Shown here: in pieces, positions 1 through 5,313 of the stretch
Layout: every line of letters begins with the position of its first letter
How positions within the stretch are numbered: position 1 is the stretch's first letter
Assembly: GCA_964568355.1 (NCBI GenBank)
Contig: CAZMRK010000478.1
Location: 1-5,313, forward strand
Direction: 5' to 3'
Length of the DNA: 5,313 nucleotides
Source: JAJPJX01 sp964568355
GTDB taxonomy: Bacteria > Acidobacteriota > Terriglobia > Bryobacterales > Bryobacteraceae
Made by a program: the position numbers and the translations under genes
Notes under the pieces: model-generated
What the model saw: only the letters and a program-made list of their open reading frames with translations
Databases searched by the model: none
Told to the model about the DNA's origin: nothing

Positions 1-1899
1 GAGCGCCAGCGCAACGCCATCCAGGAATCGCTGGAGCGCTTCCTCAAAAGCCACCAGGAAGAGGGCGTGCTTCAGGAGGAATTCGTCACCATCCGCAATG
101 AGCGCTTTGTCGTGCCGATCATTGCCGGGCAGCGGCGCCGCATCGACGGCGTGATCCACGGCGCGAGCGCCAGCGGCCACACGCTGTTCGTCGAGCCGCT
201 GGCTACCATCGACCTCAACAACGAACTGGTGCGCCTCACCGAAGAAGAGCAGCGCGAAGTGCACCGCATCCTGCGCGAGCTGACCGCCCGCCTGCGCGGC
301 TACGGCGAATCGATTCAACAGACCATGGCGGCCATGGGAGCGCTCGAATGGTTGTTCGCCAAGGCGCGCTTCGCGGCCGAGTTCGATTGCTGCATCCCGC
401 GTTTCGGCGCGCGCCTGCTGCTGCGCGACGCCCGTCATCCTCTGCTCGAAGACGTGCTGCGCAAGCAGCGCAAGGAAGCCGTGCCGCTCACCCTGGAGCT
501 GGATAGCGGCCGCAAGACGCTGCTGATCAGCGGTCCCAACACGGGCGGCAAATCGGTGACACTCAAAACCGTGGGCCTGCTGAGCCTGATGGCGCAATCG
601 GGCCTGCCCGTGCCGGCGGCGGAAGCCGAGTTCCCCATCTTCGAGCAGGTGCTGGCGGATATCGGCGACTATCAATCCATCCAGGAAAGCCTGAGCACGT
701 TTTCGGCGCACATCTCGCACATCCGCGAGATGGCGCTCGACGTGACGCCGGATTCCCTCGTGCTGCTGGACGAGTTGGGTGCGGCTACCGATCCCGAAGA
801 AGGCGGCGCCCTGGGCGTGGCCATCGTGGAGCATTTCCGTGCGGCCGGGGCGTTTACCCTGGCCTCCACGCACCTGCTGGCGCTCAAAATCTACGGCGCC
901 AACACGCCGGGCGTGGTCAACGCCTCCGTGGGCTTTGACGAGCAGACGCTCGAACCCACTTATCACCTGCACGTCGGGCTGCCGGGCAAGTCGGCCGGTC
1001 TCGAAATCGCCACCCGTCTGGGCATGCCTGCGGACATCATGCGGCGGGCGCGCGAATCCATGAGCGATCGCGAGAAAGACGTCGCGCTGTTCCTCAGTGA
1101 GCTGCATCGCCGCCTGGAAGAGGTGAAGACGCTGGAGGACCAGTTGCGCCGGCAGCAGGAGTCGCTGGCGGCTCGCGAGAAAGAGATCGCCCGGGAGTGG
1201 GAGAAGCGCGAATCGGCCAAGCTCAAGGAACTGGAGCGCCGTACCGAGCAGGTGTTGGCCCGGTTTGAAGAGCAGGCACAGGAGACCATCGGCCGGATCA
1301 CCGAAAGCTCCGAGCATCGCAAGGCTGCCGACCAGGCGCGGCGGCGGGTATCCAAAGTGAAGCGCGAGCTGCGCGAGGAATTTCAGACCACCGTGCTCTC
1401 CACGCAGGAGGACTCGCGCCAGGGCGAACTGCGGCGGCCGCGGATCGAGGAAGGCGTTCGCGTGCGGCTGAAGGACATTCGCGAACCGGCGCGCGTGCGC
1501 CGCATCCTGGGCGAGGACCGCATCGAAGTGGAGGCCGGCTTCATGAAGCTCCAGGTGCCGGTGGACGATGTGATCGAAGTGCTGCCGGAGACCGGCGGTG
1601 CGGCGAAGCTGCCGAAGAACGTCAGCTTCCGCCCGGCTCCCGAGCTGGCGCCGGTCTTCCAGGAGATCAACCTGATCGGCCAGCATGCCGAAGAGGCCGT
1701 GGACCACGTCGACCAGTTTCTGGATCGCGCGGTGATGGCCACCGCCAGCCGCGTGCGCATCGTGCACGGCCACGGCATGGGGATCCTGCGCAAGGCCATC
1801 TGGGACCTGCTGGCGAAGAATCCCCACGTGGAAAAGTTCTATCAGGCGCCGCAGCAGGAAGGCGGTTCCGGCGCCACCATCGTGGAGCTAAAGGACTGA
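1..1899 (+). CDS. mutS2: MutS2 ATPase with C-terminal Smr domain (5' end outside window)
   Basis: Partial gene: the frame is open from base 1 with no start, and 632 residues are visible where the family usually has about 780, so roughly 150 N-terminal residues are missing. The GTG at 67 is internal. Domains in order: the conserved MutS2 segment IRNERFVVPI and SASGHTLFVEP (about 91-210); the ABC-type ATPase with Walker A GPNTGGKS (532-555), Walker B LVLLDE (757-774) and the STH switch (865-873); a charged coiled coil (about 1070-1420); a small KOW-like beta segment (about 1441-1605); and the Smr domain (1666-1896) with HGHGMGILR at 1765-1791. MutS2 proteins bind branched DNA and limit recombination; in Bacillus they also act on collided ribosomes. 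Which role applies here cannot be told. The first Smr motif reads INLIG instead of the usual LDLRG/LDLHG. The stop TGA lies inside the convergent bcp gene. Confidence 0.97.
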   Translation, partial: ERQRNAIQESLERFLKSHQEEGVLQEEFVTIRNERFVVPIIAGQRRRIDGVIHGASASGHTLFVEPLATIDLNNELVRLTEEEQREVHRILRELTARLRGYGESIQQTMAAMGALEWLFAKARFAAEFDCCIPRFGARLLLRDARHPLLEDVLRKQRKEAVPLTLELDSGRKTLLISGPNTGGKSVTLKTVGLLSLMAQSGLPVPAAEAEFPIFEQVLADIGDYQSIQESLSTFSAHISHIREMALDVTPDSLVLLDELGAATDPEEGGALGVAIVEHFRAAGAFTLASTHLLALKIYGANTPGVVNASVGFDEQTLEPTYHLHVGLPGKSAGLEIATRLGMPADIMRRARESMSDREKDVALFLSELHRRLEEVKTLEDQLRRQQESLAAREKEIAREWEKRESAKLKELERRTEQVLARFEEQAQETIGRITESSEHRKAADQARRRVSKVKRELREEFQTTVLSTQEDSRQGELRRPRIEEGVRVRLKDIREPARVRRILGEDRIEVEAGFMKLQVPVDDVIEVLPETGGAAKLPKNVSFRPAPELAPVFQEINLIGQHAEEAVDHVDQFLDRAVMATASRVRIVHGHGMGILRKAIWDLLAKNPHVEKFYQAPQQEGGSGATIVELKD

Positions 1900-2343
1900 G
1901 AGCACCTGGGCCGCGTGCCCGGCCGGCTTGACCTTGGAGAAGATCTTCTCGATGCGGCCGTCCTCGCCGATCACGAAGGTGGTGCGCTCGATGCCCATCA
2001 CCTTCTTGCCGTACATATTTTTTTCTTTCCAGACACCGTAGGCATAGGCCGCCGTCTTATCCGGATCGCACAGCAGCCTAAACGGCAGGGACTGCTTCTG
2101 CTTGAAATTCGCCTGGGCCTTGGGAGTATCGGGCGAGATCCCCAGCACCACCGTGTTCCTGCCGGTGAACCTGGGGAACGAGTCGCGGAACTCGCAAGCC
2201 TCCACCGTGCAGCCGGGAGTGCTGGCCCGCGGATAGAAGTAGAGCACGACTTTCTTGCCTTTGACGCTCGCCAGGTCGAAATCTTCGCCCGTATCGGTCT
2301 GCAAATGAATCGCAGGAGCCGGATCGCCTTCTTTGAGTGCCAT
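1888..2343 (-). CDS. bcp: Thiol peroxidase, PrxQ/Bcp-type peroxiredoxin
   Basis: A 151-residue protein of normal full length for the PrxQ/BCP family. These cytoplasmic enzymes reduce hydrogen peroxide and organic hydroperoxides, using thioredoxin to recycle. The active site is TPGCTVEACEFRD: peroxidatic Cys45 and, five residues on, Cys50 as the resolving cysteine of the atypical 2-Cys type. The conserved Arg of the active site is Arg120 in GIERTTFVI. A third cysteine, Cys92, lies in LLCDPD and has no assigned role. The ATG start is well fixed: an in-frame TAA lies at 2359-2361 with no other start codon between, and AAGGGA (2355-2360) is a possible ribosome binding site 11 nt upstream. The TAG stop is read from the complement of a Leu codon of mutS2, so the two genes overlap tail-to-tail by 12 bp. 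A run of seven A on the coding strand (2018-2024) encodes part of KEKNMYG and is unusual in this GC-rich sequence. Confidence 0.95.
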   Translation of the reverse strand: MALKEGDPAPAIHLQTDTGEDFDLASVKGKKVVLYFYPRASTPGCTVEACEFRDSFPRFTGRNTVVLGISPDTPKAQANFKQKQSLPFRLLCDPDKTAAYAYGVWKEKNMYGKKVMGIERTTFVIGEDGRIEKIFSKVKPAGHAAQVLSVL

Positions 2344-2354
2344 CGCGTTGATTA

Positions 2355-2360
2355 TCCCTT
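2355..2360 (-). promoter_or_regulatory. Ribosome binding site of bcp (AAGGGA)
   Basis: AAGGGA on the minus strand, 11 nt before the ATG at 2343. The spacing is a little long. It overlaps GATAAT (2351-2356), which resembles a -10 box and lies only 7 nt from the ATG; both cannot easily serve the same transcript. Confidence 0.4.
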
Positions 2361-2370
2361 ATCCATTACA

Positions 2371-2457
2371 CGTCGACACGATTGTCGACGCAGCCCGATA
2401 AATCGGGCGCTACGTAGCGCAAGCTTCAGCTTGCCGCGTCGACGCTCTCGTCGACGC
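2371..2457. repeat. Cluster of five adjoining perfect inverted repeats, REP/MITE-like
   Basis: This fills most of the 114-bp gap between gatB and bcp. Five perfect inverted repeats follow one another: CGTCGACA/TGTCGACG (2371-2378 and 2383-2390, loop CGAT); GCCCGAT/ATCGGGC (2393-2399 and 2402-2408, loop AA); the uninterrupted palindrome GCGCTACGTAGCGC (2407-2420); GCAAGCT/AGCTTGC (2419-2425 and 2428-2434, loop TC); and GCGTCGACG/CGTCGACGC (2436-2444 and 2449-2457, loop CTCT). GTCGAC occurs four times, so the outer arms can also pair with each other (2371-2377 with 2450-2456, and 2384-2390 with 2437-2443), giving a branched fold. No reading frame explains it. The design resembles a REP element or a small non-autonomous mobile element. 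The structure is seen directly; that it recurs in the genome is inferred. Confidence 0.8.
2436..2457 (-). terminator. Possible terminator-like hairpin after gatB
   Basis: A perfect 9-bp stem (GCGTCGACG/CGTCGACGC) with a 4-nt loop starts at the base directly after the gatB stop codon. There is no following T-run on the minus strand, so it is not a classical intrinsic terminator. It is also the last unit of the palindrome cluster, which may be its real identity. It could still stabilise the 3' end of the gatB transcript. Confidence 0.25.
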
Positions 2458-3936
2458 CTACCCCAGCTTCCTCTTCAACAACTCATTCACCGTAGCCGGA
2501 TTCGCCTGCCCGCGCGTAGCCTTCATCACCTGCCCGACAAAATACCCCATCACGGTAGTCTTCCCCCCGCGGAACTGCTCCACCTGTTTAGAACTCGCCG
2601 CCAGCACATCGTCGATCACCTTTTCGAGAGCGCCCGTATCGCTGATCTGGCGCAGTCCTTCGCGCTCGATGATGACCGCCGGAGCCTCACCATTCGAAAG
2701 CATCTTCGCGAAGATCTCTTTCCCCAGCTTGCCCGAGATCTCGCCCTTGCCGATCAAGGCCACCAACTCCCCCAGGTGCTCGGCCGAGACCGGCGATTCG
2801 GTGATTTCCCTGCCCTCGGATTTGAGCGCGCCCATCAGGTCGCCCATTACCCAGTTGGCGGTGGTCTTGGGGTCGCCGGAAACCTCGGCGGCTTTCTCGT
2901 AGTAATCGCTGATGGCCCGGGTGGCGGTGAGCACCCCGGCGTCGTATTCGCGCAGGCCATGGCTCTCGACGAAGCGCGCCCGCTTCTGGGCCGGCAGTTC
3001 CGGCATCTGGGCACGCACGCTGGCGCGCCAGGCGTCGCTGATGCGTAGAGGCACCAGGTCCGGCTCGGGAAAATAGCGATAGTCGTGAGCCTGTTCCTTG
3101 CTGCGCATCCCCGCGGTTTCGCCCGAATCGGGATTGTACAGCCGCGTCTCCTGCAAGACCCGCCCGCCGCTCTCCACGATCGCCACCTGCCGCGCGATCT
3201 CGTAGTCGAGCGCCTGCTTGAGGAACCGGAAGGAGTTCAGGTTCTTCACCTCGGCCTTGGTGCCGAACTGCTCCGCGCCCTTCCGCCGCACCGATACGTT
3301 GGCGTCACAGCGCAGTTGCCCCTTCTCCATGTCGCATTGCGAAATCTCCACGAACTGCATGACCTGCTTCAACTCGGTCAGGAAGGTATAGGCCTCGTCG
3401 GAGCTGCGCATGTCGGGCTCGGTCACGATCTCGATCAGCGGCGTGCCGCAGCGGTTCAAATCCACGTAGGAGAAGCGGTCGGAATCCTTGAAGCCGTCGT
3501 GGATGCTCTTGCCGGCATCGTCTTCCATGTGGACGCGGGTGATGCCGATCCGCCGGGGGGCGCCGTCCACCAGAATATCCACCCAGCCCTGGATCGCCAG
3601 CGGCTCATCGTATTGCGAGATCTGGTAGCCCTTGGGCAGGTCCGGATAGAAGTAGTTCTTGCGCGCGAACCGCGAGACCGCGGGGATGGTGCAGTTCAGA
3701 GCCATGGACGCTTTCATGGCCAACTCCACCGCATCGCGGCTCAGCACCGGCAGCGCCCCCGGCAGGCCCAGGCAGACCGGGCAGACGTTGCTGTTCGGCG
3801 CGGCGCCGAAACTGGTGGGACAGCCGCAGAAGATCTTGGTCGCGGTGGCCAGTTGCACATGCACTTCCAGCCCGATCACGGGTTCGTACTTGGCAATCAC
3901 ATCCGGAGGAGCCGGATCGACGATGGCAGAGGACAT
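2458..3936 (-). CDS. gatB: Asp-tRNA(Asn)/Glu-tRNA(Gln) amidotransferase subunit B
   Basis: A 492-residue protein, full length for GatB. With GatA and GatC it converts Glu-tRNA(Gln) and/or Asp-tRNA(Asn) to the amidated forms in the cytoplasm; GatB binds the tRNA and carries the kinase/transamidation site. Visible marks: GLEVHVQL (22-29); the zinc cysteines Cys37, Cys39, Cys52 and Cys55 in FCGCPTSF and NVCPVCLG; ARKNYFYPDLPKGYQISQ; the family signature VDLNRCGTPLIEIVTE; DANVSVRRKG; ETRLYNPDSGETAGMRSKEQ; then a helical domain and a YqeY-like tail (about 400-492) ending in a basic helix. The ATG is bounded by an in-frame TGA at 3943-3945, so this start is firm. No good Shine-Dalgarno is seen, and TATAAT lies 8 nt upstream. 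gatA and gatC are not in the window, so the subunits are not encoded side by side here. Confidence 0.98.
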   Translation of the reverse strand: MSSAIVDPAPPDVIAKYEPVIGLEVHVQLATATKIFCGCPTSFGAAPNSNVCPVCLGLPGALPVLSRDAVELAMKASMALNCTIPAVSRFARKNYFYPDLPKGYQISQYDEPLAIQGWVDILVDGAPRRIGITRVHMEDDAGKSIHDGFKDSDRFSYVDLNRCGTPLIEIVTEPDMRSSDEAYTFLTELKQVMQFVEISQCDMEKGQLRCDANVSVRRKGAEQFGTKAEVKNLNSFRFLKQALDYEIARQVAIVESGGRVLQETRLYNPDSGETAGMRSKEQAHDYRYFPEPDLVPLRISDAWRASVRAQMPELPAQKRARFVESHGLREYDAGVLTATRAISDYYEKAAEVSGDPKTTANWVMGDLMGALKSEGREITESPVSAEHLGELVALIGKGEISGKLGKEIFAKMLSNGEAPAVIIEREGLRQISDTGALEKVIDDVLAASSKQVEQFRGGKTTVMGYFVGQVMKATRGQANPATVNELLKRKLG

Positions 3937-3944
3937 CGCTTTTC

Positions 3945-3950
3945 ATTATA
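3945..3950 (-). promoter_or_regulatory. Possible -10 box of gatB (TATAAT)
   Basis: A perfect TATAAT on the minus strand, 8 nt before the gatB ATG, in GC-rich surroundings. Transcription would start about 1-2 nt before or at the ATG, giving a leaderless or nearly leaderless message; this agrees with the lack of a clear Shine-Dalgarno sequence. No -35 hexamer resembling TTGACA lies at 16-18 nt upstream, so the call is tentative. Confidence 0.4.
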
Positions 3951-3962
3951 GGGGTGTGGGAC

Positions 3963-3986
3963 GGGGGCGAGCGGACTCTCGCCCCC
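3963..3986 (-). terminator. GC-rich hairpin after the tonB-like gene
   Basis: A perfect 9-bp inverted repeat, GGGGGCGAG (3963-3971) and CTCGCCCCC (3978-3986), with a 6-nt loop. It begins within the TAG stop of the tonB-like gene and lies just upstream of the TATAAT before gatB. No T-run follows, so it is at best a weak or factor-assisted terminator. Its position supports separate transcription of the two genes. Confidence 0.4.
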
Positions 3987-4387
3987 TATCCGAGGACCGG
4001 CCTCGCCGCGCGGTCCAGGGCCACCTGGACAGGAAGGATGCCACGGTGGCCGGAAAGTTCGAATCTGATCGTGATCGTGGTGCTCACCTCGACCCGTTGC
4101 CCGTTGATTTCGGTGGGCTTATACTTCCACTGGTTGACCGCCTTCAGAGCTGCTTTCACCAGCAGCGGGTGGCCGCTGAGCACGCGCAGATCGGCTACAT
4201 GCCCGTCGGCGGCGATCTTCGCCGCCAGGCGCACCTCGCCGGTGATCCGGTGCCGCTTCGCCGCCGGCGGATAGTCCGGTTCCACCCGCACAACAAGCTT
4301 TCGCTCCTGCACCGCCTCCGGGACTTTCCATTGCGCAAAGAGGCCGGCCAGCAGGCACAACGGCAGAAGTTGGGCGATATGTCGCAC
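3986..4387 (-). CDS. Exported stand-alone TonB C-terminal-domain protein
   Basis: A 133-residue protein. Residues 1-18 form a signal peptide or membrane anchor, with a possible cleavage after LFA (residue 18). Residues about 36-111 match the TonB C-terminal fold: EPDYPPAAKR (the YP motif), ITGEVRLAAKIAADGHVADLRVLSG, LVKAALKAVNQWKYKP and a closing beta-strand TITIRFEL. The domain normally contacts the TonB box of outer-membrane transporters. Here the Pro-rich spacer that spans the periplasm is missing, so a classical energy-transducing role is doubtful; a periplasmic binding or adaptor role is possible. About 22 residues follow the domain without known similarity. The start is GTG at 4387, chosen because it gives a good signal peptide; no strong ribosome binding site is seen and the frame stays open upstream, so the exact start is less certain. 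Confidence 0.85.
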   Translation of the reverse strand: MRHIAQLLPLCLLAGLFAQWKVPEAVQERKLVVRVEPDYPPAAKRHRITGEVRLAAKIAADGHVADLRVLSGHPLLVKAALKAVNQWKYKPTEINGQRVEVSTTITIRFELSGHRGILPVQVALDRAARPVLG

Positions 4388-4441
4388 CGAAAGTCTTAGA
4401 CACCACGGGACCCCATACGGTTCCGGGCAGGCGCAGTTGAG

Positions 4442-4447
4442 TATACT
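4442..4447 (+). promoter_or_regulatory. Candidate -10 box of the sdh operon (TATACT)
   Basis: TATACT on the plus strand is half of the palindrome AGTATACT (4440-4447) and lies 20 nt before the sdhC ATG. No convincing -35 hexamer is seen 16-18 nt upstream. The predicted start near 4454 would fall within the AAGGGA ribosome binding site, so the true promoter may lie further upstream or be activator-dependent. Confidence 0.3.
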
Positions 4448-4450
4448 GTT

Positions 4451-4456
4451 AAGGGA
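4451..4456 (+). promoter_or_regulatory. Ribosome binding site of sdhC (AAGGGA)
   Basis: AAGGGA lies 11 nt before the ATG at 4468. It supports this start, together with an in-frame TAA at 4450-4452. Confidence 0.5.
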
Positions 4457-4467
4457 ATTCCATCACA

Positions 4468-5160
4468 ATGAGTGCATTAGCGACAGCCAGCCCTCTGACG
4501 CGGGCGGTACGTTTCTACGAAGCCACCAACGGGAAAAAGGTGGTGATGGCGTTAACCGGTGTCGTCCTCTTCGGTTACGTGTTGGCTCATCTTTTGGGCA
4601 ACCTGCAGATCTACATGGGACCTGCCCAGATCAACGCGTACGCGGAGTTTCTGCATTCCAAGCCCGGCGCTCTCTGGGCAGCACGCACGGTGCTCCTGAT
4701 CTGTGTGGTGTGGCACATCGTCGCCGCCACGCAATTATGGGCCTTGAACCGGGCCGCGCGGCCGGTCAGCTACGCCAAAAAAGCCAATGTGCCGTCCAGC
4801 TATGCGGCGCGCACCATGAAATGGAGCGGCCCGATTATCGCCGCCTTCGTAGTCTTCCACATCCTGCACCTCACCACGGGCGATGTGCTGCCGGCCGAAT
4901 ACCAGGAATTGCAGGTGTATCACAACGTGACCATGGGGTTCTCGCACCTGCCTGTGTCCATTGCCTACATCGTGTGTATGATCCTGCTCTGTATGCACCT
5001 CTATCACGGGCTGTGGAGCATGTTTCAATCCGTGGGCATCAGCCATCCCCGTTACACGCCCTGGTTGAAGCGGTTCGCCAAGGTCTTCGCGATCTTCATT
5101 TGCGTGGGCAATATTTCGATCCCCATCTCGGTGATGCTCGGGATCCTTCCGGTGAGGTAA
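4468..5160 (+). CDS. sdhC: Succinate dehydrogenase cytochrome b558 subunit (di-haem)
   Basis: A 230-residue membrane protein of the SdhC b558 family (Bacillus subtilis SdhC/Wolinella FrdC type). It anchors the flavoprotein and iron-sulfur subunits to the inner membrane, holds two b haems and exchanges electrons with quinone, probably menaquinone. Five hydrophobic helices are visible at about 25-47, 71-93, 119-137, 160-186 and 203-226. Likely haem-ligand histidines lie one per helix in the first four: His41 (AHLLGNL), His83 (VVWHIV), His131 or His134 (VFHILHL) and His177 or His180 (MHLYHGLWSMF). The start is ATG at 4468, with AAGGGA upstream and an in-frame TAA at 4450. sdhA follows after 16 bp, which supports an sdhCAB operon with a single membrane subunit, so no SdhD is expected. 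Confidence 0.96.
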   Translation: MSALATASPLTRAVRFYEATNGKKVVMALTGVVLFGYVLAHLLGNLQIYMGPAQINAYAEFLHSKPGALWAARTVLLICVVWHIVAATQLWALNRAARPVSYAKKANVPSSYAARTMKWSGPIIAAFVVFHILHLTTGDVLPAEYQELQVYHNVTMGFSHLPVSIAYIVCMILLCMHLYHGLWSMFQSVGISHPRYTPWLKRFAKVFAIFICVGNISIPISVMLGILPVR

Positions 5161-5164
5161 CGAC

Positions 5165-5168
5165 GGAG
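5165..5168 (+). promoter_or_regulatory. Ribosome binding site of sdhA (GGAG)
   Basis: GGAG lies 8 nt before the ATG at 5177, an ideal spacing. It fixes the start of the partial sdhA gene. Confidence 0.7.
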
Positions 5169-5176
5169 CACAAAAC

Positions 5177-5313
5177 ATGGAACTGAATGCCAAGATCCCA
5201 TCCGGCCCGATCGAGAACCGCTGGGACAAGCATCGCTTTGATCTGAAGCTGGTGAATCCAGCCAATAAGCGAAAGTACAGCATCATCGTCGTGGGCAGCG
5301 GACTGGCCGGCGG
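5177..5313 (+). CDS. sdhA: Succinate dehydrogenase/fumarate reductase flavoprotein subunit, N-terminus only
   Basis: The window ends after 45 complete codons. The visible protein starts MELNAKIPSG, continues with a polar leader of about 33 residues and enters the FAD-binding Rossmann strand KYSIIVVGSGLAGG, whose glycine motif GxGxxG spans Gly40-Gly45. The leader before the FAD fold is typical of the SdhA that pairs with a b558-type SdhC, in contrast to the shorter leader of E. coli SdhA. The enzyme oxidises succinate to fumarate on covalently bound FAD; the substrate and FAD-linking residues lie beyond the window. A GGAG site and the 16-bp gap after sdhC support co-translation. It is too short to appear as a long open frame, but the frame and motif are clear. 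Confidence 0.92.
   Translation, partial: MELNAKIPSGPIENRWDKHRFDLKLVNPANKRKYSIIVVGSGLAG

Larger units (their letters stand above)
4440..4468 (-). promoter_or_regulatory. Candidate promoter of the tonB-like gene
   Basis: On the minus strand TTGTGA (4463-4468, four of six matches to TTGACA) and TATACT (4440-4445, five of six to TATAAT) are separated by exactly 17 nt. Transcription would start near 4433, leaving a leader of about 46 nt before the GTG. The -35 touches the first base of the sdhC start codon, and the spacer covers its ribosome binding site. Confidence 0.45.

Noticed and set aside
67..69. GTG as a possible start of mutS2
   Set aside because: The frame continues upstream to base 1 with conserved-looking MutS2 sequence, so the GTG is an internal Val codon and the gene is cut by the window edge.
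963..1355. A 130-codon minus-strand frame inside mutS2
   Set aside because: Very rich in Ser and Arg, as expected from the complement of the Glu/Arg-rich coiled coil; no independent support.
2018..2024. Seven-base homopolymer in bcp as a possible frameshift or slippage site
   Set aside because: The reading frame is intact through the run and the protein has normal length and motifs on both sides, so there is no sign of a frameshift.
1915..3048. A 377-codon open frame on the plus strand across bcp, the palindrome cluster and the end of gatB
   Set aside because: It is antisense to two clear genes, rich in Arg, His and Leu, matches no family I recognise and runs through the repeat; this is a shadow frame expected in GC-rich DNA.
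3934..3948. Upstream ATG at 3946 (minus strand) as an alternative gatB start
   Set aside because: It is in a different frame from gatB, and the gatB frame has a TGA at 3943-3945.
3085..3951. A 288-codon open frame on the plus strand antisense to gatB
   Set aside because: It mirrors the gatB codon pattern and has no recognisable domain, so it is a shadow of gatB.
4437..5186. A 249-codon plus-strand frame overlapping all of sdhC
   Set aside because: It starts at TTG, lacks membrane segments and covers a gene with clear family features in another frame.

Overview
The window is an ordinary stretch of chromosome from a GC-rich Gram-negative-type bacterium. It carries housekeeping genes and has no phage, transposase, CRISPR or defence genes. 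The gene content fits Acidobacteriota, perhaps near Solibacter/Bryobacter: a MutS2 with an Ile-Asn-Leu-Ile Smr motif, a secreted stand-alone TonB C-terminal-domain protein, a di-haem b558-type SdhC followed by a long-leader SdhA, and a palindrome-rich intergenic repeat. This assignment rests on family recall and was not tested by a search.

Layout, left to right. (1) Positions 1-1899 (+) hold the C-terminal four fifths of mutS2; its 5' end lies outside the window. (2) Positions 1888-2343 (-) hold a PrxQ/Bcp peroxiredoxin, which overlaps the end of mutS2 tail-to-tail by 12 bp. (3) Positions 2344-2457 are non-coding; 2371-2457 is a dense cluster of five adjoining perfect inverted repeats. (4) Positions 2458-3936 (-) hold gatB, subunit B of the Asp/Glu-tRNA amidotransferase. 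(5) Positions 3986-4387 (-) hold a small exported TonB C-terminal-domain protein with a GTG start; a GC-rich hairpin follows its stop. (6) Positions 4388-4467 are a divergent promoter region centred on the palindrome AGTATACT. (7) Positions 4468-5160 (+) hold sdhC. (8) Positions 5177-5313 (+) are the start of sdhA, cut by the window end.

The minus-strand genes (tonB-like, gatB, bcp) run in the same direction but are separated by hairpins, and gatB and bcp each have a -10-like hexamer very close to the start codon. They may therefore be separate transcription units rather than one operon. sdhC and sdhA are 16 bp apart and form the start of a succinate dehydrogenase/fumarate reductase operon; sdhB would be expected next.

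I did not find a clearly new biological system. The items most worth a second look are the 87-bp palindrome cluster between gatB and bcp, the overlapping divergent promoters at 4440-4468, the altered Smr motif of MutS2, and the -10 elements placed almost on the start codons of gatB and bcp.
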